Positions 9,277-17,590 of a DNA stretch of 64,000 nt are shown piece by piece; the stretch's first letter is position 1, and every line of letters starts with the position of its first letter. The position numbers were made by a program, and so were the translations under genes. Below the pieces are notes generated by a model. The model did not search any database, was not told where the DNA came from, and worked only from the letters and a program-made list of their open reading frames with translations. This stretch comes from DAHUXN01 sp963811805 (lineage in GTDB: Bacteria > Acidobacteriota > Terriglobia > Acidiferrales > UBA7541), in the NCBI GenBank assembly GCA_963811805.1, contig CAWESU010000003.1, forward strand, positions 248,001 to 312,000. The letters run 5' to 3'.

Positions 9277-10155
9277 ATGTACAATTTTGGAACTACGCCA
9301 AGCTCATGGAGTGGCTTCCTCACCTTCGGTTTGATTTCGCTCCCGATTCGCTTGTCTCCTGCGGCGCGTACTGAGCGCATCAGCTTCAATCAATTGCACA
9401 GAGAGTGTCACACGCGCCTGAAGCAGCCGCTCTTTTGCCCCACGTGCAATCGCATGGTGGAGCGCTCCGAAATCGAGAAGGGCTATGAATACGAGAAAGG
9501 CCAATACGTCCTGTTCAGCGAGGAAGAACTGAAGAAAGTCGAGCCGGAATCCACCCGCTCCATGGAAATTCTGGAATTCGTCAAGCTCGACGAAATCGAT
9601 CCCGTTTATTTCGACGCCTCTTATTATGTCGCGCCCGACGAAGGCGGCGAAAAAGCCTATCGCCTGCTCACCGAAGCCATGCAGCAAGCCGGTTACGCCG
9701 GAATCGCCAAAGTCAGCATGCACAATCGCGAGAACATCGTCATCATCCGCCCGCGAGATGGTGGCCTCACCCTCCAGACCATGTTTTATTCCAACGAAAT
9801 CCGTTCCGCCGAGTACGGCAACGCCGCCAAGGCGGAGATCAAAGATCAGGAGCGCACTCTGGCGCGCCAACTGATCGAAAATCTCGCCACGGGTTTTGAG
9901 CCGGAAAAGTACAGCGACACGTACCAGGACAGCCTGCGCTCTTTGGTCGACGCCAAAATGGCCGGCAGGGAAGTCACCGCCGTGCAACATCACGCCGTCG
10001 CGCCGGTGATTGATTTGATGGCTGCGTTGAAGAAGAGTCTCGAAAAGAGACCGCCGGTGCCGAGCAAGAAGCAGCCCCAACTATTTGAATCGCAAAAGAA
10101 GGAAGCGGCCGCGGCAGGCCCCCGCGCCGTTAAGTCCCGCCGCAAAGTCGGCTAA
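9277..10155 (+). CDS. ku: Ku protein, double-strand-break end-binding
   Basis: 292 residues. Bacterial Ku homodimers ring DNA ends and recruit the ligase LigD for non-homologous end joining. Family signatures are SGFLTFGLISLP at the N-terminus, a CHTRLKQP / CPTCNRMVERSEIEKGYEYEKGQYV core, and FYSNEIR followed by EYGNAAKAEIKDQE. The C-terminus is a short lysine/arginine tail. ATG 9277 is the only sensible start; no Shine-Dalgarno is visible before it. No ligD homologue lies in this window. It is convergent with the type III polyketide synthase, 19 bases apart. Confidence 0.95.
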   Translation: MYNFGTTPSSWSGFLTFGLISLPIRLSPAARTERISFNQLHRECHTRLKQPLFCPTCNRMVERSEIEKGYEYEKGQYVLFSEEELKKVEPESTRSMEILEFVKLDEIDPVYFDASYYVAPDEGGEKAYRLLTEAMQQAGYAGIAKVSMHNRENIVIIRPRDGGLTLQTMFYSNEIRSAEYGNAAKAEIKDQERTLARQLIENLATGFEPEKYSDTYQDSLRSLVDAKMAGREVTAVQHHAVAPVIDLMAALKKSLEKRPPVPSKKQPQLFESQKKEAAAAGPRAVKSRRKVG

Positions 10156-10174
10156 ACTCTTCGCCGTCCCGGTC

Positions 10175-11224
10175 TTACCATTTCAACAGAATCAATTCCG
10201 AACAGAATCCCGGCCCCATCGCGCCCAGAATCCCATACGTTCCCGGTTCCGGTCGGTGATTCGCCATCACGTCTTCCAGCACCAGGAGCACCGACACCGA
10301 AGATAGGTTCCCAACCCTAGCCAGGCACTCCCACGATGCTTCGAGCTCGCCATTCGTCAGCTCCAGTGCCTCTTCCACGGCCTCGAGGACTTTCGGTCCG
10401 CCGGTATGGAAAATCCAGCTCGAAATATCCTTCTTCGTCAACCCCAAGTCGCCCAGGAACTGCTCCGCGTCCCGCCCCAAGTTTTGCTTCACCACGTCCG
10501 GAACGCCCGGCGACAGCACAATTTGAAAGCCTTTCTCGGAAATGTCCCAGCCCATGGTGCGTTCCGTATTCGGATAGAACGTCGAACGCGTGGCAATGAT
10601 TTCCGGCCCCTGAAAATCTCTTTCGTCGCCGGTGATCACCACCGCCGCCGCTCCATCGCCAAAAAGCCCCGCGGAAATCAAATTCGCCATCGACAGATCG
10701 TTTCGCTGAATCGTCAACGAACAAAGTTCGACCGCCAGCAGCACCGCCGTATGCCCCGGAAAGCCGCGCACGTAATCCGCCGCGCGCGCAATTCCCGCGG
10801 CTCCGGCCACGCAGCCCAAACCAAACAGCGGATTCCTCTTGATGTTCGGGCACAGGCCCAGCCGATTCACCAGCCGCGCATCGAGCGACGGGCTCGCGAT
10901 TCCCGTCACCGACACCACAAAGATTGCGTCCACTTCGCGCGCCGGAAGCCCGATCGGCTTCAGCGCCGCGTTGATCGCTTCTTCGCCGATGTCCAACCCC
11001 GTCTCGATCCACACGTTGTTCGCTTCGCCCCAGGTCGAAAGGCCATAATAGCCCTCGAGCGGCATAGACATGTAGCGCCCGCGCACTTTCACGTTCGAGT
11101 GCAGCTTGTCCAGCACTTCCGGCCTTTTCAAGCGCTCGCCCCAATATTGCTTCAGCGCTTCGACCAGCACTTCCTGGCTAAAGTAGTGCTTCGGGAACGC
11201 GCCGGCAACGCTCGCGATTCTCAT
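10175..11224 (-). CDS. Type III polyketide synthase (chalcone/stilbene synthase family)
   Basis: 349 residues, the normal length for a type III PKS. These homodimers extend an acyl-CoA starter with malonyl-CoA using one active site. The Cys-His-Asn triad is visible: Cys in GLGCVAGAAG, His in FHTGGPKVLEAV and Asn in RVGNLSS; the GFGPG-like end is GAMGPGF. Related bacterial enzymes make alkylresorcinols or alkylpyrones. No methyltransferase, monooxygenase or other tailoring gene is adjacent, so the product is unknown. Confidence 0.93.
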   Translation of the reverse strand: MRIASVAGAFPKHYFSQEVLVEALKQYWGERLKRPEVLDKLHSNVKVRGRYMSMPLEGYYGLSTWGEANNVWIETGLDIGEEAINAALKPIGLPAREVDAIFVVSVTGIASPSLDARLVNRLGLCPNIKRNPLFGLGCVAGAAGIARAADYVRGFPGHTAVLLAVELCSLTIQRNDLSMANLISAGLFGDGAAAVVITGDERDFQGPEIIATRSTFYPNTERTMGWDISEKGFQIVLSPGVPDVVKQNLGRDAEQFLGDLGLTKKDISSWIFHTGGPKVLEAVEEALELTNGELEASWECLARVGNLSSVSVLLVLEDVMANHRPEPGTYGILGAMGPGFCSELILLKW

Positions 11225-11599
11225 CCGCCACCTGTCCTCTCATTTTCTCGTCGCCAACCGCCTGCCTGCGCGCGCATCTGCCGCTGAACTTCTCAAGCTT
11301 AAGCAACCTTCTCCGCGCGTTCGGGCGAGTTAGCCTCCATCACTGATGGAACCCGCACCGGCGCCATCCAGTTGTATTGCCTATCCCGGGTTTTCTGGTA
11401 CCACCGTTCCCTTGCTCGGTTAATTCTATCTTTCGGCGCGTTTATCTCAAATACTAATCTTGCGGCGCGCCCCGTTCGTCAAACCTTCGCGCATCTCGCC
11501 GCACTTCGTCCGTCGCTGCACCTGAAGTAACACACGCGCCGGCAAACTGCTCTGCTTGCCTCGCAAGCCTTTCGCGGTCTCAGCCCTGCGAACGCAACA
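11225..11599. other. Intergenic region without recognised gene
   Basis: 375 bases between the polyketide synthase start and the histone-like gene stop. No protein-like frame, repeat or clear RNA was seen. It presumably carries the upstream signals of the polyketide synthase, although no convincing promoter was identified. Confidence 0.5.
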
Positions 11600-12031
11600 C
11601 TACAATGTCACCCGCTTCTGCCGCGGCCGCTCTTCCTCGCGCACGTCCGTGCGGACCTCTTGTTCTTCCTGGTCCCCGGCGCGCTCGACGCCATCGACGA
11701 TCTCCGCTTCGTAATCCTGTCCCTCTTCCGCCAATTCTTCCGCGCTCTCCGAATCTACGTCTTCCACAGCCGACAGCCCTTCAGTATCCCCCGACTGTCC
11801 GGCGGCAAAGGTAAGCTCGTGTTCGCTCTCCGGAGTCAGCGCGGTGCCGCCGGAATCAAGTCCCCGCGAAAGCCGCGCGCCCTTCGCCACTCGATTCTTC
11901 GCGGCGCGCTGCCTGGCCGCCTGGGCGGGTCTTTTTGTCAGTTTCTTTTTGGCGGCTGTCTTCTTGCGGCGCGCCTTTTTCGGCGCAGCCCGTTTCTTAT
12001 TCCTTTTTCGACTCACTTTTTTCTTGGCCAT
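11600..12031 (-). CDS. Histone H1-like basic protein with acidic C-terminus
   Basis: 143 residues from the ATG at 12031. Roughly the first 60 residues are Lys/Arg/Ala-rich (MAKKKVSRKRNKKRAAPKK and on), like histone H1 C-tails and bacterial H1-like proteins. After about residue 70 the protein is acidic (DSESAEELAEEGQDYEAEIVDG). I recall such a basic-acidic layout, with the SESAEEL-EEG-EA-GVE pattern, in other soil bacteria, but no function is known to me. DNA or RNA binding through the basic half is inferred. An upstream in-frame extension looks non-coding. Confidence 0.7.
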   Translation of the reverse strand: MAKKKVSRKRNKKRAAPKKARRKKTAAKKKLTKRPAQAARQRAAKNRVAKGARLSRGLDSGGTALTPESEHELTFAAGQSGDTEGLSAVEDVDSESAEELAEEGQDYEAEIVDGVERAGDQEEQEVRTDVREEERPRQKRVTL

Positions 12032-12135
12032 GGCCGGAAGTGTACCACCGCGGGACGCGCCCCGACAACGAGCGCACCGCCGCGCCCGTCTGCCGCCGAA
12101 CGGCGGCTTTATTGCTCCCATCTTTCGATATTTTT

Positions 12136-12699
12136 CTAGTTGGGGTATTCGCGCTCGCCGAATTTGAAAACCACTCCCGCCGAGAACCATAGGTTGTTCT
12201 GGTGAACTTGGAAGAAAGGTGTTCGATAATAATCCATTTCGAACGCCCGCACCGACCAGTGCCGGTCGACGTTGAAATCCAATCCCCCGCCGGTACGGAA
12301 CGAGAATCCGTTCTCTGAATATCTCTGTCCCCCCGGAGTCAAATTCAAATCCAAACGCGAAGCTCCAAACAAAGCCTCTGCGAACGGATTGAGCGCTTGA
12401 TAGCGCCGGTAATAAAATCGTCCCCCGATATGATCCCCATAGAGTCTCGTATTGCCGCCGCTGACGGACGCGAATTGCTCGTTTCCGTCAGCGTATATTT
12501 GCAGCCAGGACGTCACATTCACGCCGATCGACCCGTAATAACCGGCGTAATTCGGCCAGCCCGACGAGTTGAACTGCGTGTCATCAAACCCGCCGCCCAG
12601 CTCGATCGTCAAACCCCGATGCACGCCTCGCTGCACCTGCCCGTACGCCGGCAACGCCATGCAAGCCACCGCGCACGCTACTGCCAACTGCCTCAGCAT
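12136..12699 (-). CDS. Outer-membrane beta-barrel protein, putative
   Basis: 187 residues with a signal peptide (MLRQLAVACAVACMALPAYG) and alternating hydrophobic/aromatic strands (GGRFYYRRYQALNPFAEALFGASRL, FSFRTGGGLDFNV, WFSAGVVFKF). This is the pattern of a small OmpA/OmpW-type barrel. The terminal strand ends in FKFGEREYPN. It lies upstream of, and may be co-transcribed with, the histone-like gene. Specific transport or adhesion function is unknown. Confidence 0.75.
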   Translation of the reverse strand: MLRQLAVACAVACMALPAYGQVQRGVHRGLTIELGGGFDDTQFNSSGWPNYAGYYGSIGVNVTSWLQIYADGNEQFASVSGGNTRLYGDHIGGRFYYRRYQALNPFAEALFGASRLDLNLTPGGQRYSENGFSFRTGGGLDFNVDRHWSVRAFEMDYYRTPFFQVHQNNLWFSAGVVFKFGEREYPN

Positions 12700-13224
12700 A
12701 TCTCAACCTTTCCAGCCCCACGGGGCCTTCGCAATATTTACCGCACAGATGCCGATCTGTGAGTGAGACTACGCTGGGCTACTTCTCGTGCCGTTCCAAC
12801 CGTTACTCGCAGCTTCGAGAAGCGGCAACGTGACGCGCCGCTTGAGGAGCCCTCTCTTGCCGCTTGAAACCGTTTCTCGCCTTGACCCCATTTGAGCAAA
12901 AGCTGGAACCATCTCTAGAGTGACAATTTCCCCCGCAACTTTCAACCGCTTTGCGCCTCTTGCCGCCAACTCCTTACCAGGTCACCTGGCTCGTCGAAAA
13001 GCTCCCTCGTCTTCTCGCACCCCACTTGCACTGCACCGCCGCGCCAAAAAGTTAGATGCTCTGGCCTCGATCCCAGCCAATTCCGCCTCATTCGGTCGTG
13101 GGATTCGTGGAGGGCAGCTTTGTGCCATCCGCCTTTTTTTTCTTCGCGGTATTCCTAACGGGATGGGTTTCGCTTTTGTAGCGGCCGCTTTGCGCCGCCA
13201 TGGAGTCGTCTTAAGAAGTTTTTC
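12700..13224. other. Intergenic region without recognised gene
   Basis: 525 bases between the beta-barrel gene start and the kinase gene stop. Short frames exist on both strands but none has protein-like composition or a ribosome site. No RNA gene or repeat was recognised. Confidence 0.45.
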
Positions 13225-15486
13225 CTACGGCGCGGCGCGCTCACTCGCGCCCACGAGCTTCTGGAACTCCGGATCGCCGTGCAGACATTCGAGATCCGAA
13301 TCCTGAGCCGCCCAATGCCGGTTCCCGTATCCCGCGGCGATGGCCTTTTTGAGCGTCTCGAGCGCTTCTGCTTTTCTTCCCAGTACTCCGTACGTACACG
13401 CCGCATTGTAGAGCGTGTTGGCGTCGCCCGGGCGAAGCGCCACCGCCGTCTGCAGGTGGCGTATGCTTTCATCCGCGTCCTGCCCGAAATAGGCGAGATT
13501 CGACGACAGCAATATCCGCGCGCGCACATCTTCCGGCACCAGCTCCAGTTGCTGACGCAGCACCTTGGTCATTCGTTCCCGCACGCGTTCCGCCTCTTTT
13601 TTTCGTCCCAGTCTCTCCAGCGCATGTTGAAACGGAATATAAACGTTGTAATCGTCCCCATTCGCTTCGATGGCCCGCTCCGCCAGCGCCGCAGCCTCTT
13701 CGTTGTGCCCCGACGCGAAATACGCGCGCCCCAGGATGTTCCACGCTCCTTCGCAGTCGGCCTTGCGTTCGATGGCGCGCCGTGCCAGCAGCGCCGTCTC
13801 CTCGAATTTCTTCTGCGCATAGAACAGTCGCGCCCGCGCCACCAGCACCTCGGGCTGGTCCGGTGCTAGCGCCGTAGCCCGGTCGCACGCCGCCAGGCCG
13901 CGTTCAATCCAGTTCGGATTCTGGTCGCGAATCTCGTAGGTCAGTCCGCACAAATGGGCAATCCCGGCGTGCGCCAGCGCGAAATTCGGGTCCAGCTGAA
14001 TAGCCTGCTCGAACATCTGCAGCGCGTAGTCCAGATTCTCGCGCCGCGTATAACTTCTTCCGCGCAAATAAAAATCGTACGCCTGCGGGTTCTCCGTCGG
14101 CTTGTGCGCAATGATTTTTTCTTCCTGCGGCGTCAGCGTGATGCGCAGCGCCTGCGCGATGCTCCGCGCGATCTCCTCCTGAATCGCGAACACGTCCTCC
14201 AGTTGCCGGTCGTAGCGCTCCGCCCACACCGAATGCCGCGTCGACGCCTCCACCAGTTGCGCCGTAATCCTCACCCGGCTGCCCGCGCGCCGGATCGACC
14301 CTTCCAAGACGTACGCCGCGCCCAGTTGTTGCCCCACCTGCTGCGCCGTCACCGGCTTGTCGCGGAACGCCAGCATCTCCGAGCGCGGGAAAATTTCCAG
14401 TTGCGCGATCTTCGAAATCTCCGTGACGATATCTTCGGTAATTCCGTCGCGAAAATATTCGTCCTCTTTCGCCCCGCTCTGGTTTTCGAAGTACAGCACC
14501 GCCACCGATTTCTGCTTCACCGCCGCGGCCGCATTCGCCGCCGGGCCCGAATCGCTCTTCTGCGCCACCGTAGGCCGCCGGCTCGACTCGATGTCCCGGC
14601 TCAGCCGCTTCAGGTCCGCGCGCAATTCCGCCGCCGTCTGGCAACGCAGGTCCGGCTCCTTTTCCAACGTCTTCGCCAGAATGTTTTCCAGCGCCAGCGG
14701 CACTCGCGCGTTCAACTCTTTCGCCGAGGGCGGCGCGGCATGCAAAATGCCGTCGAAAATCACCGCCGAGGTCGCCCCGGAGAAGGGAACTGCTCCCGTG
14801 GCCATTTCGTACAGCACCACGCCCAGCGAAAATAAATCCGAACGCGCATCCAGCTCTTCTCCGCGCGCTTGCTCCGGAGACATATACGCCACCGTGCCCA
14901 TCGAGCTTCCCGGACTGGTCAGTTGCTCTTCCCCCAGCACCCGCGTTTTCGTGTGCATGGAGGTAATGTCCACCGACTCCGCGGAAGGCTTCGCCGTTGG
15001 CGTCAGTTTGGCCAAGCCAAAATCCAAAATCTTCGCCTGTCCGCGCTCCACCAGAAAAATATTCGCCGGCTTGATGTCGCGGTGGACAATTCCCTTGGCG
15101 TGCGCCGCATCCAGCCCGTTCGCGATCTGAATGCCGATTTCCAGCAAGTCCGAAATCTCGATGGGCTTCCCGGCGATGCGGTGTTTCAACGTCTGCCCTT
15201 CCAGCAGTTCCATGCCGATGAACGGCCGGCCTTCGAATTCTCCAATGTCGTAGATCGTGCAGATGTTCGCATGGTTGAGCGCCGAGGCCGCGCGCGCTTC
15301 GCGCCGGAATCGCTCGATCGCTTGCAGGTCTTGCGAAATGTCGTCTGGCAGGAATTTCAGCGCGACGTTGCGGCCCAGGCGCGTGTCTCGCGCCTTGTAC
15401 ACCACGCCCATTCCTCCGCCGCCCAGTCTTTCCAAAACGCTGTAGTGTGAGACGGCGCTGCCAACAATCGAGGAAGTGTCAGGCAT
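13225..15486 (-). CDS. Ser/Thr protein kinase with TolB-like and TPR C-terminal domains
   Basis: 753 residues from the ATG at 15486 (MPDTSSIVGS). The kinase domain occupies about residues 14-285 with GGGGMGVVY, VALKFL, HRDIKPAN, DFGLAKL and MSPEQARGEE (APE equivalent), so it should be catalytically active. A linker is followed by a domain of the TolB-like/adenylate-cyclase-associated type (VAVLYFENQSG... VLEGSIRRAGSRVRITAQL), then tetratricopeptide repeats to the C-terminus. In this common acidobacterial architecture the C-terminal part is thought to sense or bind partners. The first codons, including the ATG, are duplicated 1.8 kb upstream (17187-17286). No clear Shine-Dalgarno. Confidence 0.92.
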   Translation of the reverse strand: MPDTSSIVGSAVSHYSVLERLGGGGMGVVYKARDTRLGRNVALKFLPDDISQDLQAIERFRREARAASALNHANICTIYDIGEFEGRPFIGMELLEGQTLKHRIAGKPIEISDLLEIGIQIANGLDAAHAKGIVHRDIKPANIFLVERGQAKILDFGLAKLTPTAKPSAESVDITSMHTKTRVLGEEQLTSPGSSMGTVAYMSPEQARGEELDARSDLFSLGVVLYEMATGAVPFSGATSAVIFDGILHAAPPSAKELNARVPLALENILAKTLEKEPDLRCQTAAELRADLKRLSRDIESSRRPTVAQKSDSGPAANAAAAVKQKSVAVLYFENQSGAKEDEYFRDGITEDIVTEISKIAQLEIFPRSEMLAFRDKPVTAQQVGQQLGAAYVLEGSIRRAGSRVRITAQLVEASTRHSVWAERYDRQLEDVFAIQEEIARSIAQALRITLTPQEEKIIAHKPTENPQAYDFYLRGRSYTRRENLDYALQMFEQAIQLDPNFALAHAGIAHLCGLTYEIRDQNPNWIERGLAACDRATALAPDQPEVLVARARLFYAQKKFEETALLARRAIERKADCEGAWNILGRAYFASGHNEEAAALAERAIEANGDDYNVYIPFQHALERLGRKKEAERVRERMTKVLRQQLELVPEDVRARILLSSNLAYFGQDADESIRHLQTAVALRPGDANTLYNAACTYGVLGRKAEALETLKKAIAAGYGNRHWAAQDSDLECLHGDPEFQKLVGASERAAP

Positions 15487-15576
15487 GGGCAGCACATTGT
15501 ACGCTAGCCCCCTCGCGCCCGCAATCGCGCCCCGCGCCGATGTCCTGGCCCTCATACCCACTGCATCAGCCGGCGG

Positions 15577-16578
15577 CTAGCGTACTGCTTTCGATTTCTG
15601 TCGTTTAGGAGACCGTTTCGCCTTGTTTTCCGCCCAACGTCGCGTCGCGCCTTTCCTGGCGTGCATCTGCATTTGCTTTTCAACCACGCCTGCGTCTCGG
15701 TATCTGTGCAGCGGGGCCACGGACAGTTCTCGAAAACTCAGTGGGTCCCTCAGGTTCTGCAGTTCCCGGTAATAGTAGAGCGCAGTTGGATGTTTTCCTT
15801 TGAACCTCAGCCTTTTCAGGAATTCGATTTCTTCCCCCGTCGCATCACCCCTCAGGGAAGGGCTCCGCAGGAATTCTTTGAAGCCCGCTTCCTCCTCGGA
15901 AGACTGCCCGGCTTCCTTTTCAATGAACTCGAATCTCTTGGGACTCCCTGGCGCAAGTCGGCGGTTTAACACAATCTTTATCGCGAAGGTTACCACATCG
16001 ATGTCCCACGACTCGATCAGCGGGTCCAGGAAGGAGACGCAGTTTTCCACCGATACGTGGAAGAGATCCGTGTCCAGAAACTCCAGGATGAAGACCCGCA
16101 TTTCTTCGTAGCTTCGGCCACTCAGCCGCGCCACCTGATGCAGCCAATTTTCGCTCTCCAATTCCTCTCGGGCGACTTTCTTGACGACATCCAGCAGCTT
16201 CTGCGTGACGATGCGCTCCACGATGCCAAAAGGCTGGCCCTCGAAAATCGCGCGTACCTCTTTCTCTCGCTGGCGTGCGCATTTGCGCAGAATCAACTCG
16301 CGAACTTCTTTCAGTAGCGGTGCGGGCGGGTCCGCCAAGCTTTTCCTCAGTTCTTCCTTGCGTTCGTGCTCCGCCAGCCGGGAAAGATGATGAGCGGGAA
16401 GCTTCAAGAACTTGCCCATCTTGTCGTAAATGTCCGTGCGATCCGGCGCGGGAGGCAATTTCTTTCGCGTCAGCAGTTGCGAAATATAGGACTCCGTCAC
16501 TCCGGCGGCAGCCGCCAGGTCCTTCTGCTCCAGTCCCGCTTCTTCCAGCCGCTGTTTCACCGCCAGGCAAACGTCCAT
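15577..16578 (-). CDS. XRE-family helix-turn-helix regulator with unknown C-terminal domain
   Basis: 333 residues from the ATG at 16578, set by GGAGGAGGG at 16584-16592, five bases upstream. Residues about 5-60 form an XRE/Cro-type DNA-binding domain (KQRLEEAGLEQKDLAAAAGVTESYISQLLTRKK). The remaining roughly 270 residues are helical and charged, without a recognised enzymatic motif, ending in a Lys/Arg-rich tail. It faces a small monooxygenase-like gene across a palindrome-rich gap, a layout typical of a regulator controlling itself and its neighbour (inference). Confidence 0.75.
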   Translation of the reverse strand: MDVCLAVKQRLEEAGLEQKDLAAAAGVTESYISQLLTRKKLPPAPDRTDIYDKMGKFLKLPAHHLSRLAEHERKEELRKSLADPPAPLLKEVRELILRKCARQREKEVRAIFEGQPFGIVERIVTQKLLDVVKKVAREELESENWLHQVARLSGRSYEEMRVFILEFLDTDLFHVSVENCVSFLDPLIESWDIDVVTFAIKIVLNRRLAPGSPKRFEFIEKEAGQSSEEEAGFKEFLRSPSLRGDATGEEIEFLKRLRFKGKHPTALYYYRELQNLRDPLSFRELSVAPLHRYRDAGVVEKQMQMHARKGATRRWAENKAKRSPKRQKSKAVR

Positions 16579-16636
16579 AGAAACCCTCCTCCACTTCACT
16601 CGATTGATTAACCACTGAAAATACTTGCAGATTGCA

Positions 16637-16681
16637 CTTGACACGTCAAGTTAATTAACTCAGTATGGTTAATGTACTGAG
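16637..16681. promoter_or_regulatory. Nested palindromes in the divergent XRE/monooxygenase gap, putative operator
   Basis: CTTGACACGTCAAG at 16637-16650 is a 6-bp inverted repeat with a 2-base centre. It is followed by TTAATTAA and then by CTCAGTA (16659-16665) with its exact inverse TACTGAG (16675-16681). On the + strand TTGACA (16638-16643), 17 bases and CAGTAT (16661-16666) could form a promoter for the gene at 16756, so a protein bound to the first palindrome would block it. Binding by the neighbouring XRE protein is inferred. Confidence 0.55.
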
Positions 16682-16755
16682 GGAGTCTTAAGGTAATCTA
16701 AACTAATCGAGGTTATCTGTTTCGGCCCTTGGCCACAACAACCAAGGAGGTTGTC

Positions 16756-17085
16756 ATGCATGCACGCAAAGTTTCTGTGCAGTTGAAGCCCAACAGTGTC
16801 GCGGAATTCACCCTGCGGATGGAGAAGGACGTTCTTCCTCTTCTCCGCAAACAGAAGGGCTTCCAGGACGCCATCACCTGCGTCACCACCGGCCAAAAGG
16901 AAGCGTTTGGAATCAGTCTGTGGGAAAACCAAGAGAGCGCGGACATCTATAACCGCGGACCCTACGCCGAAGTGACCAAGTTCCTGGCGGGAGTGGTTGA
17001 CGGAATTCCTCAGGTCGATAGCTACGAGGTTTCCAACTCGACGTTCCACAATATCGCCGCTGCTGCCGCGACGGCCAAGAACTAA
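16756..17085 (+). CDS. Small antibiotic-biosynthesis-monooxygenase-like (dimeric alpha/beta barrel) protein
   Basis: 109 residues from the ATG at 16756, with AAGGAGG five bases upstream. The pattern MHARKVSVQLKPNSVAEF...LRKQKGFQDAITCV...SLWENQESADIY resembles ABM-domain proteins, which form dimeric ferredoxin-like barrels. Some are cofactor-free monooxygenases, others only bind small molecules. No catalytic residue can be named. It is divergent from the XRE regulator and followed by a terminator, so it is probably a single-gene transcript. Confidence 0.7.
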   Translation: MHARKVSVQLKPNSVAEFTLRMEKDVLPLLRKQKGFQDAITCVTTGQKEAFGISLWENQESADIYNRGPYAEVTKFLAGVVDGIPQVDSYEVSNSTFHNIAAAAATAKN

Positions 17086-17103
17086 AGGAACCATTCTCTG
17101 GGT

Positions 17104-17134
17104 GGGGCGGGAAGATTCCGCCCCCTTCAGTTTT
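17104..17134 (+). terminator. Rho-independent-like terminator
   Basis: GGGGCGG (17104-17110), 7-base loop, CCGCCCC (17118-17124), then CTTCAGTTTT. It lies 19 bases after the stop of the small monooxygenase-like gene. Confidence 0.65.
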
Positions 17135-17186
17135 CGGCGCAAGGCAGCCTTCGGTTCCAGATTTTCAATAAAGGAAAAATAGCGTG

Positions 17187-17286
17187 CGCCCATTCCTCCG
17201 CCTCCCAGTCTTTCCAAAACGCTGTAGTGTGAGACGGTGCTGCCAACAATCGAGGAAGTGTCGGGCATGGGCAGCACATTGCACGC
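17187..17286 (-). pseudogene. Remnant of a Ser/Thr kinase 5' end (duplicate of 15405-15504)
   Basis: The 100 bases 17187-17286 match 15405-15504 without gaps at 96 of 100 positions. They contain the kinase start codon (17268 here, 15486 there), about 18 upstream bases and the first 27 codons, through the glycine loop GGGGMG. Homology stops abruptly within the loop; the frame runs on but is antisense to the small gene at 16756-17085 and is not protein-like. This is best read as the broken start of a duplicated kinase gene. The remaining sequence up to the BNR-repeat gene start at 17591 shows no other gene. Confidence 0.8.
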
Positions 17287-17590
17287 CACGATTTTTGCCG
17301 TCGCAATCGCCGTCCCGCGTCAAGAGTGGTTTTACCCAACATGGCCACTTGGTGTTACGATTCCCTCATCGTCGGCATGCCCATTCCGTCTCGACTTCCG
17401 GTTTGCCCGTCGTCCGTCCAGAATCGTCATTTCTCTCCCCCTAATTCTTCGGAAGCGACCTTTTGGGCACCCTCGGGGATTTCGCTTGTTCGCGCCACTC
17501 TGGCTTATACTTCTTCGAAATAAAACCGAGCATTCCCGGTCGGACTGAGGCTGCCGTGGAGTCATTAGTTTTAGCGTGGAGGATCTTGCG

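Noticed and set aside
9257..9285. TTGGTA, 17 bases, TACAAT: a promoter-like pair in front of ku
   Set aside because: The -10 would overlap the only plausible ku start codon (9277), so the transcript would lack the start.
10317..11144. Long alternative frame of 275 codons within the polyketide synthase
   Set aside because: A shadow of the real gene; composition is Gly/Arg-rich and no family motif is present.
16669..17289. 206-codon antisense frame continuing from the kinase remnant
   Set aside because: Only the first 27 codons match a kinase; the rest is antisense to the small monooxygenase-like gene and not protein-like.
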